Shown: one piece after another, positions 16,865 through 25,107 of the stretch | How the letters are laid out: every line of letters starts with the position of its first letter | How positions within the stretch are numbered: the stretch's first letter is position 1 | Assembly (NCBI GenBank): GCA_029977425.1 | Contig: JAPOKX010000003.1 | Span: 1 to 39,817, forward strand | Length of the DNA: 39,817 nucleotides | Source: Actinomycetota bacterium | GTDB taxonomy: Bacteria; Actinomycetota; Actinomycetes; S36-B12 | Direction of reading: 5' to 3' | Program-made: the position numbers and the translations under genes | Notes under the pieces: model-generated | The model's database searches: none | What the model saw: only the letters and a program-made list of their open reading frames with translations | What the model was told of the DNA's origin: nothing

Positions 16865-19800
16865 TCAGGCGGAGACGGGGTCGCGGTCGCGCAGGCGCTG
16901 GCCGACCACCTGGGTGACGCCGTCGCCGCGCATGGAGACGCCGTACAGGGCGTCTGCGATCTCCATCGTGCGCTTCTGGTGCGTCACGACGATGAGCTGG
17001 GACGCCGTGCGCAACTCGTCGATGGCATCGATGAGACGCCCCAGGTTGACGTCATCGAGGGCTGCCTCGACCTCGTCCAGCACGTAGAACGGGCTCGGGC
17101 GCGCCTTGAAGAGGGCGATGAGGAAGGCGACGGCCGTGAGCGAGCGCTCGCCGCCGGACAGCAGCGACAGTCGCTTGACCTTCTTGCCCGGCGGCCGCGC
17201 TTCGACATCGACACCCGTGAGGAGCATGTCGGATGGATCAGTGAGCACGAGCCGGCCGTCGCCGCCGGGGAAGAGCCGGGCGAAGACGCGCTCGAACTCG
17301 CGCGCGGTGTCGTGGTACGCCTCGGTGAAGACGGCCTCGACACGCTCGTCGACCTCCTTGATGATGGCCAGGAGGTCCGCCTTGGAGCGCTTGAGGTCAT
17401 CGACCTGCTCGGTGAGGAAGCGGAGGCGCTCCTCCAGCGCGGTGAACTCCTCGAGTGCCAGCGGATTCACCTTGCCCAGCAGCGCGAGACCCCGCTCGGC
17501 CGCCTTGAGACGGCGCTCCTGCTGGGCCCGGTCGTACGGATAGGGCTCGGGCTCAGGCGCGCTCGGATCGACCTCGTCGCCGGGGGCGGCCGGGGTAGGC
17601 GGCACGAGCTGGTCCGGGCCGTACTCGGCCACGAGGGCATCGGGCTCGATCCCGAACTCCTCGATGACGCGACCCTCGACCTGCTCGATGCGCAGCCGCT
17701 GCTCCGCTCGAGCTACCTCGTCGCGATGCACCGAGTCGGTGAGGCGCTCCATCTCCTGGCTGAGCTCACGCAGGGACTGGCGCACCTGCTGCAGCGTGGT
17801 ATCGCGCGTCGCCTGCTGCTCCTCGCGCTCGCGGCGCTCCGCATCCGCGCGCGCCAGCGACGCGTCAAGGTAGCGCAGCACGACGCGCACGCCCTTGGCC
17901 ACGGCCTCCGCGACCTCCGCTTCGCGCGCGCGCTGCTCGCGGCGCTCGATCGCACGCCGACGCGATGCCCGCTCATTGGCGGCCGCCCGCTCGAGCCCCT
18001 CCGCGCGAGCGGTCAGCGAGGCAAGGCGCTCCTCTCCTGTGCGCAGGGTCAGACGCGCCTCGACCTCGTGCGCGCGGGCATCCTCAGCGGCCTTGGCCAG
18101 CTCGGGACGCCGATCGGCGAGGTCGTCACCGCTGCCCGCAGCCTCGTCCACGGCCAGCCGCTCCTCGAGCTCCGCCAGCGTCGCCTCATCGGCCGCCAGT
18201 GCTTCGAGCGCCGCCTGCTCCGCCATGGCGAGGCGATCGGCCTCGGCAGTGGCGGCGCGCGCGGCCTGGCCGAGGAGGCCCAGTTGCTCTGCCACGGCCG
18301 CGAGCTGGGCATCCGACTCGTGCAGGCGCGAGAGGGCCGCCTCCGCCGTCTCGGTGGCCGACTGCTGCGCGTCGAGGGCTGCCGCGAGCTCGAAACGGGT
18401 GCGTTCGAGCGCATGCTGGACGGACTCAAGCGAGGCGGCAGCCTCGTCGACGGCGGATTGGAGTTCGATGAGGGAGGGCGCCTCGCCCGATCCTCCGAAG
18501 GCCACGTGGGGCCCGATGAGATCGCCTTCGCGCGTCGCCGCGGTCAGGCCGGCATCGGCCGCGCGCGCCGCGTCATCGAGGTGATCGACGATGACAATGC
18601 CGGCCAGTCTCGACCGGAGTGCCACGAGGAGCTCAGGAGAGCCGGAGACGACATCGGTGATCCAGCGCAGCCCGGCGGGCGCCGCACCCTGATCGGGGGC
18701 TGACCCCGCGGACTGGCCGAGCACGACCACGCTTGCGCGACCTGCCGTATCGCGATGCAGGAGCATGATGCCGTCGATGGCGGCCCGGGCATCGCGCACG
18801 ACCACGGCATCGGACAGCGGGCCCAGCGCGGCGGCGACGCCACGCTCGTAGCCCGACTCCACAGCCAGAAGCGAGGCCACCGTGCCGATGACGCCGACGG
18901 ACTCCCCCGCCTGAAGCAGGGCCCCGGGACCATCGCCGCGGGCGAGCGCGATGCGCAGTGCCTCGAGTCGCGCCGCAAGCGCCGCGCGCTCGCGCTCGCT
19001 CTCGCGCTCCTGCTGGCGCAGCGACTCCACGAGCGCATCGGCCTCGGCCAGTCGCGCCTGGGTCTCCTCGTACTGCGTGTCGAGGCCGAGCTCGCCGGCA
19101 TCGAGGCCAGCCACCTGCGCCTCGAGCGCAGCGAACTCGCGCTGCGCGGTAGCCGCGCGGGTGCGCGCATCCTCTCGCTGGCTCGCGACGCGCTCGATCT
19201 CGGCCGCTCGCGCCTCACGCCGAGACCGCGCCGCGGCCACGCGTCCCGCGAGACGAGCAAGGCCCTCGCGGCGGTCGGCCTGCGAGCGGATGCCCTGGGC
19301 CACGCGACGCTCCTCCTCGGCGAGGGCGCGCTCGGCATCCGTGCGGACAGACGTGGCCTCGCCGAGCGCTGTCCTCCCGGCCTCGACCTGGCGCCCCAGG
19401 GCGAACTCCTCCTCGCGCAGTCCCGCGGCCTCGGCCTCGAGCGCATCGGGGTCGCGACCGCTCGCGGTCTCGTCCTCGATTTCCGGACCGATGAGGCGCA
19501 GGCGCTCCGCTGACAGAGACGCGGTGCCGAGGAAGCGCTCACGCAGGGCAGACAGGGCAAACCAGGACTGCTGCGCGGATGCCAGGAGCGGCGCTGCTGA
19601 CTGCGACTCGGCATCGAGGGTCGCCTCCTGCGCGGTCAGCGCAGCCAGTTGGCCTTCGACTTCCAGGCGTCGTTCGCGAAGAGCTGACTCGTCGGCCACC
19701 TCGGCCGCGAGCGTCTCGCGGAACTGCGCGAGATCGTCAGCCATGAGGCGCAGGCGCGCGTCACGAGCCTCTGCTTGGATCACCGCGGCCCGGCGGGCCA

Positions 19801-20431
19801 CCTCGGCCTGACGGCCGAGGGGCTTCAACTGGCGCCGGAGCTCGGTGGTGAGGTCCGTCAGTCGCGTGAGATTGCCCTGCATGGCGTCGAGCTTGCGGAG
19901 CGCCTTCTCCTTGCGCTTGCGATGCTTGAGGACGCCGGCAGCCTCCTCGATGAAGCCGCGACGGTCCTCAGGGGTGGCGTGGAGGATCGCGTCGAGTTGC
20001 CCCTGGCCGACGATGACGTGCATCTCGCGGCCGATGCCCGAGTCCGACAGCAGCTCCTGGATGTCGAGCAGGCGGCACGGCGTGCCGTTGATGGCGTACT
20101 CGGATCCCCCGTTGCGGAAGAGAGTGCGCGAGATCGTGACCTCGGTGTAGTCGATCGGAAGGGCACCGTCGGTGTTGTCGATCGTGAGGGCGACTTCAGC
20201 GCGCCCCAGGGGGGCTCGGCCGCTGGTGCCGGCGAAGATCACGTCCGACATCGCGCCGCCACGCAGGGACTTGGCTCCCTGCTCGCCCATGACCCAAGCG
20301 ATGGCATCCACGATGTTGGACTTGCCGGAGCCGTTGGGCCCCACGACGCAGGTCACCCCGGGCTCGAAGGCAAGGGTCGTCGCGGAGGCGAACGACTTGA
20401 AGCCCTTGAGCGTGAGGCTCTTCAGATGCAC
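16865..20431 (-). CDS. smc: Chromosome segregation protein SMC
   Basis: A 1188-residue SMC ATPase that organises and segregates the chromosome with ScpA/ScpB. The N-terminal head has Walker A GPNGSGKSNIVDAIAWVMG. Two long coiled coils flank a hinge around residues 500-660. The C-terminal head has signature LSGGERSLTAVAFL and Walker B FYVLDEVEAALDD. Length is typical. The start is GTG at 20431; a TAGGGT box ends 6 bases before it and there is no Shine-Dalgarno, so the message is probably leaderless. It is followed by ftsY after 230 bases. scpA and scpB are not in the window. Confidence 0.96.
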   Translation of the reverse strand: MHLKSLTLKGFKSFASATTLAFEPGVTCVVGPNGSGKSNIVDAIAWVMGEQGAKSLRGGAMSDVIFAGTSGRAPLGRAEVALTIDNTDGALPIDYTEVTISRTLFRNGGSEYAINGTPCRLLDIQELLSDSGIGREMHVIVGQGQLDAILHATPEDRRGFIEEAAGVLKHRKRKEKALRKLDAMQGNLTRLTDLTTELRRQLKPLGRQAEVARRAAVIQAEARDARLRLMADDLAQFRETLAAEVADESALRERRLEVEGQLAALTAQEATLDAESQSAAPLLASAQQSWFALSALRERFLGTASLSAERLRLIGPEIEDETASGRDPDALEAEAAGLREEEFALGRQVEAGRTALGEATSVRTDAERALAEEERRVAQGIRSQADRREGLARLAGRVAAARSRREARAAEIERVASQREDARTRAATAQREFAALEAQVAGLDAGELGLDTQYEETQARLAEADALVESLRQQERESERERAALAARLEALRIALARGDGPGALLQAGESVGVIGTVASLLAVESGYERGVAAALGPLSDAVVVRDARAAIDGIMLLHRDTAGRASVVVLGQSAGSAPDQGAAPAGLRWITDVVSGSPELLVALRSRLAGIVIVDHLDDAARAADAGLTAATREGDLIGPHVAFGGSGEAPSLIELQSAVDEAAASLESVQHALERTRFELAAALDAQQSATETAEAALSRLHESDAQLAAVAEQLGLLGQAARAATAEADRLAMAEQAALEALAADEATLAELEERLAVDEAAGSGDDLADRRPELAKAAEDARAHEVEARLTLRTGEERLASLTARAEGLERAAANERASRRRAIERREQRAREAEVAEAVAKGVRVVLRYLDASLARADAERREREEQQATRDTTLQQVRQSLRELSQEMERLTDSVHRDEVARAEQRLRIEQVEGRVIEEFGIEPDALVAEYGPDQLVPPTPAAPGDEVDPSAPEPEPYPYDRAQQERRLKAAERGLALLGKVNPLALEEFTALEERLRFLTEQVDDLKRSKADLLAIIKEVDERVEAVFTEAYHDTAREFERVFARLFPGGDGRLVLTDPSDMLLTGVDVEARPPGKKVKRLSLLSGGERSLTAVAFLIALFKARPSPFYVLDEVEAALDDVNLGRLIDAIDELRTASQLIVVTHQKRTMEIADALYGVSMRGDGVTQVVGQRLRDRDPVSA

Positions 20432-20437
20432 GCGCCG

Positions 20438-20458
20438 ACCCTACCTGCGGCGGCAGGT
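20438..20458 (-). promoter_or_regulatory. smc promoter -10 with adjoining inverted repeat
   Basis: On the minus strand TAGGGT (20443-20438) ends 6 bases before the smc GTG, the geometry of actinobacterial leaderless transcripts. Directly upstream, ACCTGC (20443-20448) and GCAGGT (20453-20458) form a 6-bp inverted repeat with a 4-base loop. It starts at the stop codon of the small upstream gene and touches the -10. It could be a short terminator for that gene or an operator. No clear -35. Confidence 0.5.
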
Positions 20459-20652
20459 CACCGGGGATCGGGCACGAGGAGGTCGGCCGGGACCGTCCAG
20501 TCCTGGGCTACCCACTCATCCTCGGGGAGCACAGCGACTTCCCGGAGCCGCTCCACCTCCGCCTCGAGATCGCGGACCCGGGCCCGCAGCCGGGAGATCT
20601 CGGCAGCGAGACGGGCATCGGCACCCGTGTGGCCGTAGATGGCCTTGGCCAT
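20458..20652 (-). CDS. Small coiled-coil protein of unknown function
   Basis: A 64-residue protein beginning MAKAIYGHTGADARLAAEIS. A heptad-like helix follows (LRARVRDLEAEVERLREVA), then a short acidic/Trp-containing tail. It has no signal peptide or membrane segment. I do not recognise a function. Small proteins with a MAKA(L/I)..GH start and a similar helix occur in actinobacteria as I recall, so it is probably conserved. A strong Shine-Dalgarno (TGAGGAG) lies 5 bases before the ATG. It lies 26 bases upstream of smc on the same strand, with mutM further downstream of smc in coordinate terms but transcribed before this gene. Confidence 0.72.
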   Translation of the reverse strand: MAKAIYGHTGADARLAAEISRLRARVRDLEAEVERLREVAVLPEDEWVAQDWTVPADLLVPDPR

Positions 20653-20722
20653 GGCATCTCCTCAGGTCCCGCGGACATCAGCCCATCGGCGTGCTCAGGG
20701 TGGCAGGGGCGAGAGGACGCCG

Positions 20723-21589
20723 TCAAACTCTCGTGCGCGGGCGGCGCTGGCACGTGGGGCACCGGTACGACGAGCGATTCATGAAGGGCTCTCGGACGAT
20801 GGGGCGGCCACATCGGTCGCAGGGCTCCCCCTCGCGCCCGTAGGCGTGGAGCGAACGATCGAACCACCCGCTCTCCCCGTTGACGTTGACATAGAGCGAG
20901 TCGAAGGAGGTGCCGCCTTCGGCGAGGGCGTCGGTCATCACGTCGCGGACGTGGGCGAGGAGCTCGCGGATGCGGGCACCCGTCAGGCGCTCCCCTGGCA
21001 CGTCGTAGTGCAGTCGTGCCCGCCAGAGGGCTTCATCCGCGTAGATATTGCCGATCCCCGAGACCACACCCTGGTCGAGGAGGCAGCGCTTGATGCCCGA
21101 GGACCGCGAGCGGACCCTGCGAGCGAAGTCACGATCGTCGAACCGGGGATCGAGCGGATCCCGGGCGATGTGCGCCACGGCGCCCGGCACGCGGCCGCCG
21201 GCTCCGTCTTCGACGAGGTCGTCGATGTGCATTCCCCCGAACATGCGCTGGTCGACGAAGTGCAGTTCGCGATCGGCGCCCTCGAGCACGATGCGCACGC
21301 GCAGATGCCGCTCGTCAGCGGACCCGGGATCCGGCAGGAGCATCTGACCACTCATGCCCAGGTGCACCACGAGCGCCCGGTCGTCGTCGAGAGTCATCCA
21401 GAGGTACTTCCCCCGTCGGCTCACGGAGCGCAAGCGGCGCCCGATCAGTCCGGCGACCAGGTCCGCGGGTCCCGCCTCGTGGCGGCGCACCGATCGTGGC
21501 TCCAGGACCTGGACCGCCGCGATGCGCCGATCCGTCACGTAGGGAGCGAGTCCGCGACGGACCACCTCCACCTCGGGCAACTCAGGCAC
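20723..21589 (-). CDS. mutM: Formamidopyrimidine-DNA glycosylase (Fpg/MutM)
   Basis: A 288-residue DNA glycosylase/AP lyase that removes 8-oxoguanine and formamidopyrimidines. The mature N-terminal Pro2 nucleophile and Glu3 are present ([10 protein letters not shown]). Lys61 in RRGKYLW matches the conserved DNA-contacting lysine, the H2TH region is around [16 protein letters not shown], and the C-terminal zinc finger has CDRCG...CPTCQ with the essential Arg near the end. Start is ATG at 21589, 5 bases after the rnc stop. rnc-mutM-smc is the usual actinobacterial order, here with a small gene inserted before smc. Confidence 0.96.
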   Translation of the reverse strand: MPELPEVEVVRRGLAPYVTDRRIAAVQVLEPRSVRRHEAGPADLVAGLIGRRLRSVSRRGKYLWMTLDDDRALVVHLGMSGQMLLPDPGSADERHLRVRIVLEGADRELHFVDQRMFGGMHIDDLVEDGAGGRVPGAVAHIARDPLDPRFDDRDFARRVRSRSSGIKRCLLDQGVVSGIGNIYADEALWRARLHYDVPGERLTGARIRELLAHVRDVMTDALAEGGTSFDSLYVNVNGESGWFDRSLHAYGREGEPCDRCGRPIVREPFMNRSSYRCPTCQRRPRTRV

Positions 21590-21594
21590 GAACG

Positions 21595-22302
21595 TCAGGC
21601 ACCCTGCTGTCGGAGGGTCGCCGCGCGATAGGCGGCCTCGGCCGCCTGCTGCTCGGCCTCCTTCTTGGAACTTCCCTCGCCCTCGCCCCAGACCTCGTCC
21701 ACGAGCATCACGCGAGCGCGGAAGACCTTGGCGTGGTCGGGGCCGGCTTCGTCGACCTGGTACTCCGGGACCCCCAGAGCCAGTGCCGCGGTCAACTCCT
21801 GCAGCGACGTCTTCCAGTCCAGCCCAGCGCCCAGGGTGGAGGCGTGCTCGACCAGGGGATCGAAGAGGCGATGGACGACAGCCTCCGCGGCCGCCAGTCC
21901 GTGCTCGAGGTAGACGGCGCCGATCACGGCCTCAAGCGTGTCGGCCAGGATCGATGACTTGTCGCGGCCGCCCGTGATCTCCTCGCCCCGCCCCAGTCGC
22001 AGGAGCGCACCCAGTCCCAGCGACCTGCCCACGTCAGCGAGTGCGCGAGCGTTGACGATGGCCGCGCGCATCTTGGCGAGGTGTCCCTCGGCCACATCGG
22101 GATAGCGACGGTAGAGCGACTCCGTGACCACGAGCCCGAGGACGGCGTCGCCTAGGAACTCCATGCGCTCGTTGGTCGGGAGGCCGCCGTTCTCGTAGGC
22201 GAAGGAGCGATGCGTGACCGCCTGCTCCATCAGCGCGTCGGGCAGCGTGGCGCCGAGGGCGGCAAGTGTCTCCTTCACCGAGCTCACGGTCGCCTCGCTC
22301 AT
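21595..22302 (-). CDS. rnc: Ribonuclease III
   Basis: A 235-residue RNase III that cleaves double-stranded RNA in rRNA and mRNA processing. The signature [13 protein letters not shown] lies at about residues 44-56, the second metal-binding pair is in [15 protein letters not shown], and a C-terminal double-stranded-RNA-binding domain covers roughly 160-230 ([20 protein letters not shown] ... [17 protein letters not shown]). The ATG at 22302 shares one base with the stop of the ACP-like gene (TGATG), so they are likely coupled; the frame is open further upstream without homology. Confidence 0.95.
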   Translation of the reverse strand: MSEATVSSVKETLAALGATLPDALMEQAVTHRSFAYENGGLPTNERMEFLGDAVLGLVVTESLYRRYPDVAEGHLAKMRAAIVNARALADVGRSLGLGALLRLGRGEEITGGRDKSSILADTLEAVIGAVYLEHGLAAAEAVVHRLFDPLVEHASTLGAGLDWKTSLQELTAALALGVPEYQVDEAGPDHAKVFRARVMLVDEVWGEGEGSSKKEAEQQAAEAAYRAATLRQQGA

Positions 22303-22544
22303 CAGGGTGATCCGACGGGAGTCAGGCAGTCGGCGAGATCCGCGACGCTGCCCGCGCGGGAGGCCGCGCCGGTGTCGCTGCGCCACCCTGCTTGGCCCAC
22401 CGCGTCCGTCCAGCAGATGCACGCGAGGGAGTCCCACCCGAGCGGCACGAGGGGTGAGTCGGCGCGCAGGGTCGACTCCTCGATGCCGAGCACGCGGGCC
22501 AGCGCTGCCCGGGCAACGAGGACCTGCGGCTCTGCCGAGGACAT
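22302..22544 (-). CDS. Acyl-carrier-protein-like protein
   Basis: An 80-residue protein resembling a carrier protein. [19 protein letters not shown] is followed by GWDSLACI, where Asp-Ser-Leu is the 4'-phosphopantetheine attachment motif, and a short C-terminal helix [11 protein letters not shown] matches the usual end of ACP. The middle is shortened and has unusual Trp and Cys residues, and the acidic helix II of a typical fatty-acid ACP is weak, so it may be a divergent or specialised carrier. It begins with ATG at 22544, 7 bases after rpmF, and overlaps rnc by one base. In many bacteria plsX, fab genes and acpP sit between rpmF and rnc; here only this gene does. Confidence 0.7.
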   Translation of the reverse strand: MSSAEPQVLVARAALARVLGIEESTLRADSPLVPLGWDSLACICWTDAVGQAGWRSDTGAASRAGSVADLADCLTPVGSP

Positions 22545-22551
22545 GCGCAGC

Positions 22552-22725
22552 TCAGACGTCGAGGACGCGCCGCTTGGCGTAGGTGCCGCAGGTGGGGCAC
22601 ACGGTGTGCGCGAGCTTGGGCTCACGGCAGCGGGCGCAGGACACCAGCGTGGGCGCGGCAGCCTTCCACTGGGAACGGCGATGCCGGGTGTTGGAGCGGG
22701 AGGTCTTCCGCTTGGGAACGGCCAC
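22552..22725 (-). CDS. rpmF: 50S ribosomal protein L32 (bL32)
   Basis: A 57-residue bL32. It begins [20 protein letters not shown] and has a zinc-ribbon CARC...CPTC, so it is the zinc-binding form. The start is GTG at 22725, one base after the stop of the DUF177 gene. The yceD-rpmF pairing is nearly universal in bacteria, and the pair is probably cotranscribed with the ACP-like gene and rnc. Confidence 0.96.
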   Translation of the reverse strand: MAVPKRKTSRSNTRHRRSQWKAAAPTLVSCARCREPKLAHTVCPTCGTYAKRRVLDV

Positions 22726-22726
22726 G

Positions 22727-23494
22727 TCAGTCGTCCTTGTCGTCGTCGTGCGCCTTGTCGCGCACAGTCTCTTGGTCGCGCGCGGTCTCTTGGTCGCGCA
22801 CGGCGTCTTGCTGGTCTTTCGGTCCCTCGTCGAGCAGAGCTTCCAGCGCTGCCCACCGGGGGTCGTGCACTTCGTGACGATGACCGGGGTCGAGCGCAAG
22901 GAGTGCGCCGCACTCGACGCACAGCCCCGGGCAGTCGTCCCGGCACAGCGGCGCAATGGGCAGTCGAAGAACAACCGCGTCTCGCACCGTCGCCTCGAGG
23001 TCGATCAGGTCGTCCTCGATGACGGGCGGGGCATCCTCTTCGTCGTCAGCCTCCACATCCACGCGGTGTCCTCGCGCGTCCTGCGGCGGGTAGACGAACA
23101 ACTCCTGGATGTCCGCGAACTCATCCCACGACACGGGTTCGAGACAACGCGCGCATTCGGCGTCGACTCGCGCCCGGACTGTCCCGGAGACGAGCACCCC
23201 CTCCACCACCGACTCCAGCCTCAGATCGAGGTCGACGTCGCTGCCTTCGGGGACCCTGGCCAGCCCTGCTCCCCAACCCTTTGTCGCCGGCACCTCGCGG
23301 TGGAGTTCCTTCATCGCGCCCGCCCGCCGGCCTAGGTCGCGGATATCCACGACGAAGGGCGCGCGGGGGTCGAGGGCGTTCAGGACTCCTCCGACTACTC
23401 CGGCTACTTCGTGCCGGGGAAACCGGCCGGGCCAAGGATACGCCAGGGGCGATCCCGGCCGCCAATGCCGGTGCTGCCCCGGCGGGGGGCTCAC
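22727..23494 (-). CDS. yceD: YceD/DUF177-family protein (rRNA accumulation)
   Basis: A DUF177 protein. Homologues affect 23S rRNA accumulation and are linked to rpmF. The conserved part runs from [19 protein letters not shown] through CARCLEPV and the second cysteine cluster [13 protein letters not shown], ending in a low-complexity Asp/Lys/Gln tail. The start is uncertain. GTG at 23494 overlaps the previous gene by 4 bases (GTGA) but adds about 37 residues without recognisable homology. A CTG at 23383, preceded closely by GGAGGA, would begin exactly at the conserved region. A candidate -10 (TATCCT) lies between the two options. The product call is firm; the true length is 222-255 residues. 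Confidence 0.85.
   Translation of the reverse strand: MSPPPGQHRHWRPGSPLAYPWPGRFPRHEVAGVVGGVLNALDPRAPFVVDIRDLGRRAGAMKELHREVPATKGWGAGLARVPEGSDVDLDLRLESVVEGVLVSGTVRARVDAECARCLEPVSWDEFADIQELFVYPPQDARGHRVDVEADDEEDAPPVIEDDLIDLEATVRDAVVLRLPIAPLCRDDCPGLCVECGALLALDPGHRHEVHDPRWAALEALLDEGPKDQQDAVRDQETARDQETVRDKAHDDDKDD
23435..23465 (-). promoter_or_regulatory. Candidate promoter for the yceD-rpmF unit
   Basis: On the minus strand TTGGCG (23465-23460), 19 bases, then TATCCT (23440-23435). If used, transcription would begin after the GTG at 23494, forcing translation from a downstream start near 23383. Spacing is a little long. Confidence 0.4.
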
Positions 23495-23982
23495 TCAGGG
23501 ATCGGGCCCTCGTCGTCGGCGTACTCCTCCTCGAACTCCGCCTGGCCGCGGAGCTTGTCGCGTCCGCGCTCCACGGCCGCGAGCGTCTTGTGGAGGGTGA
23601 TCTCGAACGTGGCCAGGCGCGCATCGATGTAGTCGTCGGTCTCGCGGCGCATCCGCGTCACCTCGTCGAGGGTCTCGGCGCGCAGCGCCTCGGACTCGGC
23701 CACGGCGACGAGGTAGACCTCATGCTGGGACAGCATGCGCAGCTGCTCCTCGCGCGCTTCGGCGATGAGTCGCTCCGCCTCGCGACGACCTTCGGCAACC
23801 ACAGCCTCTCGCTCCGCGAGCAGCTGATCGGCGTCGGAGAGGGAGCTCGGCAGGGCGTCGCGGATATCGTCGATGAGGTCGAGCACCACGGCGCGGTTGA
23901 CCATGCACGACGCCGACAGCGGGACCGCCTTGGCCTCCTCGACGAGCACGGAGAGCTCTTCTAGTTTCTGATCGACGTCCAC
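23491..23982 (-). CDS. sepIVA: SepIVA/DivIVA-like coiled-coil protein
   Basis: A 163-residue, largely helical, highly charged protein. It starts MDVDQKLEELSVLVEEAKAVP, includes SASCMVNRAVVLDLIDDIR, then a long coiled coil (about residues 50-145) rich in Glu, Arg and Ala, and an acidic C-terminus. This composition, and its place between coaD and DUF177/rnc, match the actinobacterial family of mycobacterial Rv2927c (SepIVA), a DivIVA-related division and cell-wall regulator. Identification rests on resemblance and synteny. GTG at 23982 has GGAGG 7 bases upstream. It overlaps yceD by 4 bases if the GTG at 23494 is used. Confidence 0.72.
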   Translation of the reverse strand: MDVDQKLEELSVLVEEAKAVPLSASCMVNRAVVLDLIDDIRDALPSSLSDADQLLAEREAVVAEGRREAERLIAEAREEQLRMLSQHEVYLVAVAESEALRAETLDEVTRMRRETDDYIDARLATFEITLHKTLAAVERGRDKLRGQAEFEEEYADDEGPIPE

Positions 23983-23999
23983 GCACTACCTCCAGTCGA

Positions 24000-24023
24000 C
24001 GATCCGACGTAGACGTCGGATCG
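24000..24023. terminator. 11-bp near-perfect palindrome between coaD and sepIVA
   Basis: CGATCCGACGT (24000-24010) and ACGTCGGATCG (24013-24023) are exact reverse complements around AG. It lies 22 bases after the coaD stop and 17 before the sepIVA GTG, on the minus strand. It can fold as a roughly 10-bp hairpin with a 4-base loop. Without a T-tract it may be a terminator, attenuator or operator. Confidence 0.5.
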
Positions 24024-24045
24024 CAGCACACTCAGCGGCTTGACC

Positions 24046-24528
24046 CTAGCGCCGCTGCTCCAGTGTCGCGTGGAGCCGCTCCAGGACGACATCCGGGACC
24101 AGCCCCTCGACGCTTCCGCCGTGCGTCGCGACCTCCTTGACGAGGCTGGACGACAGGTAGCTGTAGAGGGGGTTCGTGGAGACGAAGAGCGTCTCGACCT
24201 TCCCGAGTCGGTAGTTCATCTGGGCCATCTGGAGCTCGTAGTCGAAATCGCTCACGGCCCGTAGTCCCTTGACGATCGCCTGGACGCCATGCTCCTTGCA
24301 GTAGTCGACCAGGAGGCCGTAGAAGGAGTCCACCTCGACGTTGGGCAGGTCGGCCACGACCTCGCGCAGCATGTCCATGCGCTCGTCGACGCTGAAGAGG
24401 CTCGACTTCGTCTTGTTGATGAGCACGGCCACGATGACGCGATCGGCCAGGGTCGCCGCACGCCGGAACACATCGAGGTGTCCATTGGTTACCGGGTCGA
24501 AGGACCCAGGACAGACCGCGACGCGCAT
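24046..24528 (-). CDS. coaD: Phosphopantetheine adenylyltransferase
   Basis: A 160-residue nucleotidyltransferase that makes dephospho-CoA from 4'-phosphopantetheine and ATP, the penultimate CoA step. CPGSFDPVTNGHLDVFRRA carries the TxGH motif, INKTKSSLFSVDERM and AIVKGLRAVSDFDYELQMA follow, and YSYLSSSLVKEVA is the ISSTxxR-like site. The ATG at 24528 shares one base with the rsmD stop (TGATG). The rsmD-coaD pair is conserved across bacteria. The frame is open upstream only because it overlaps rsmD. Confidence 0.97.
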   Translation of the reverse strand: MRVAVCPGSFDPVTNGHLDVFRRAATLADRVIVAVLINKTKSSLFSVDERMDMLREVVADLPNVEVDSFYGLLVDYCKEHGVQAIVKGLRAVSDFDYELQMAQMNYRLGKVETLFVSTNPLYSYLSSSLVKEVATHGGSVEGLVPDVVLERLHATLEQRR

Positions 24529-25106
24529 CACGCCTCCTCTACCGCTGACGGGCTGACTCGACCGTACCAAAGCGCAGTGTCCCCGTAGTCGCGCTTGCGC
24601 AGCTCTTCCCACCCGGAACCAGGCCACGGTTCGTGCGAGCGCACCGATCGCTCCACGACGACCAGCGCGCCTTTGGCCAGCGCACCGTGGACGACCAGGG
24701 CTGTGAGCACGCCGCGCACGTCGTCATCGGCCACGGCGTAGGGCGGGTCGACGTAGACCACGTGAAAGGGACCGCCCTCGGGGTGCCAGCGCGTGGCGTC
24801 CGCCGCGACGACGCGGGCCCGGGCGTCGACCGTGGCGACGTTGCGGCGCAGAACCTCCAGGCATCGGCGATCGCGCTCGACCAGCGTCGCCTCCGCAGCG
24901 CCCCGGCTCATGGCCTCGAGCCCCACTGCACCGGAGCCCGCGAAGAGGTCCAGGAAGTGAATGTCGCTCCAGCCGCCGTAGTTCTCGCGCACGTGGGTGT
25001 CCAGGCTCGAGAACAGCGCTTCGCGCACCCGGTCCGTCGTCGGTCGCGTGCCCTCCGGCGGCGCGGCGAGGCGCCGCCCACCTGCATGCCCGGCGATGAC
25101 GCGCAT
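24528..25106 (-). CDS. rsmD: 16S rRNA (guanine966-N2)-methyltransferase RsmD
   Basis: A 192-residue Rossmann-fold methyltransferase that modifies 16S rRNA in the 30S head. It begins MRVIAGHAGGRRLAAP, then RPTTDRVREALFSSL, the SAM-binding FLDLFAGSGAVGLEAMSRGA and the catalytic (N/D)PPY-type motif VYVDPPYA. ATG at 25106 follows the recG stop by one base, and the stop overlaps coaD. recG-rsmD-coaD is a common order. Confidence 0.96.
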   Translation of the reverse strand: MRVIAGHAGGRRLAAPPEGTRPTTDRVREALFSSLDTHVRENYGGWSDIHFLDLFAGSGAVGLEAMSRGAAEATLVERDRRCLEVLRRNVATVDARARVVAADATRWHPEGGPFHVVYVDPPYAVADDDVRGVLTALVVHGALAKGALVVVERSVRSHEPWPGSGWEELRKRDYGDTALWYGRVSPSAVEEA

Positions 25107-25107
25107 G

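Noticed and set aside
16695-17087. Possible gene starting inside the 13-bp inverted repeat
   Set aside because: Most of it is antisense to the 3' end of smc and the product has no coding character.
16820-18703. Long open frame on the plus strand opposite smc
   Set aside because: It is antisense to the well-conserved smc coiled coil, and its Leu/Arg/Gly-rich product has no recognisable domain. High GC makes such frames open by chance.
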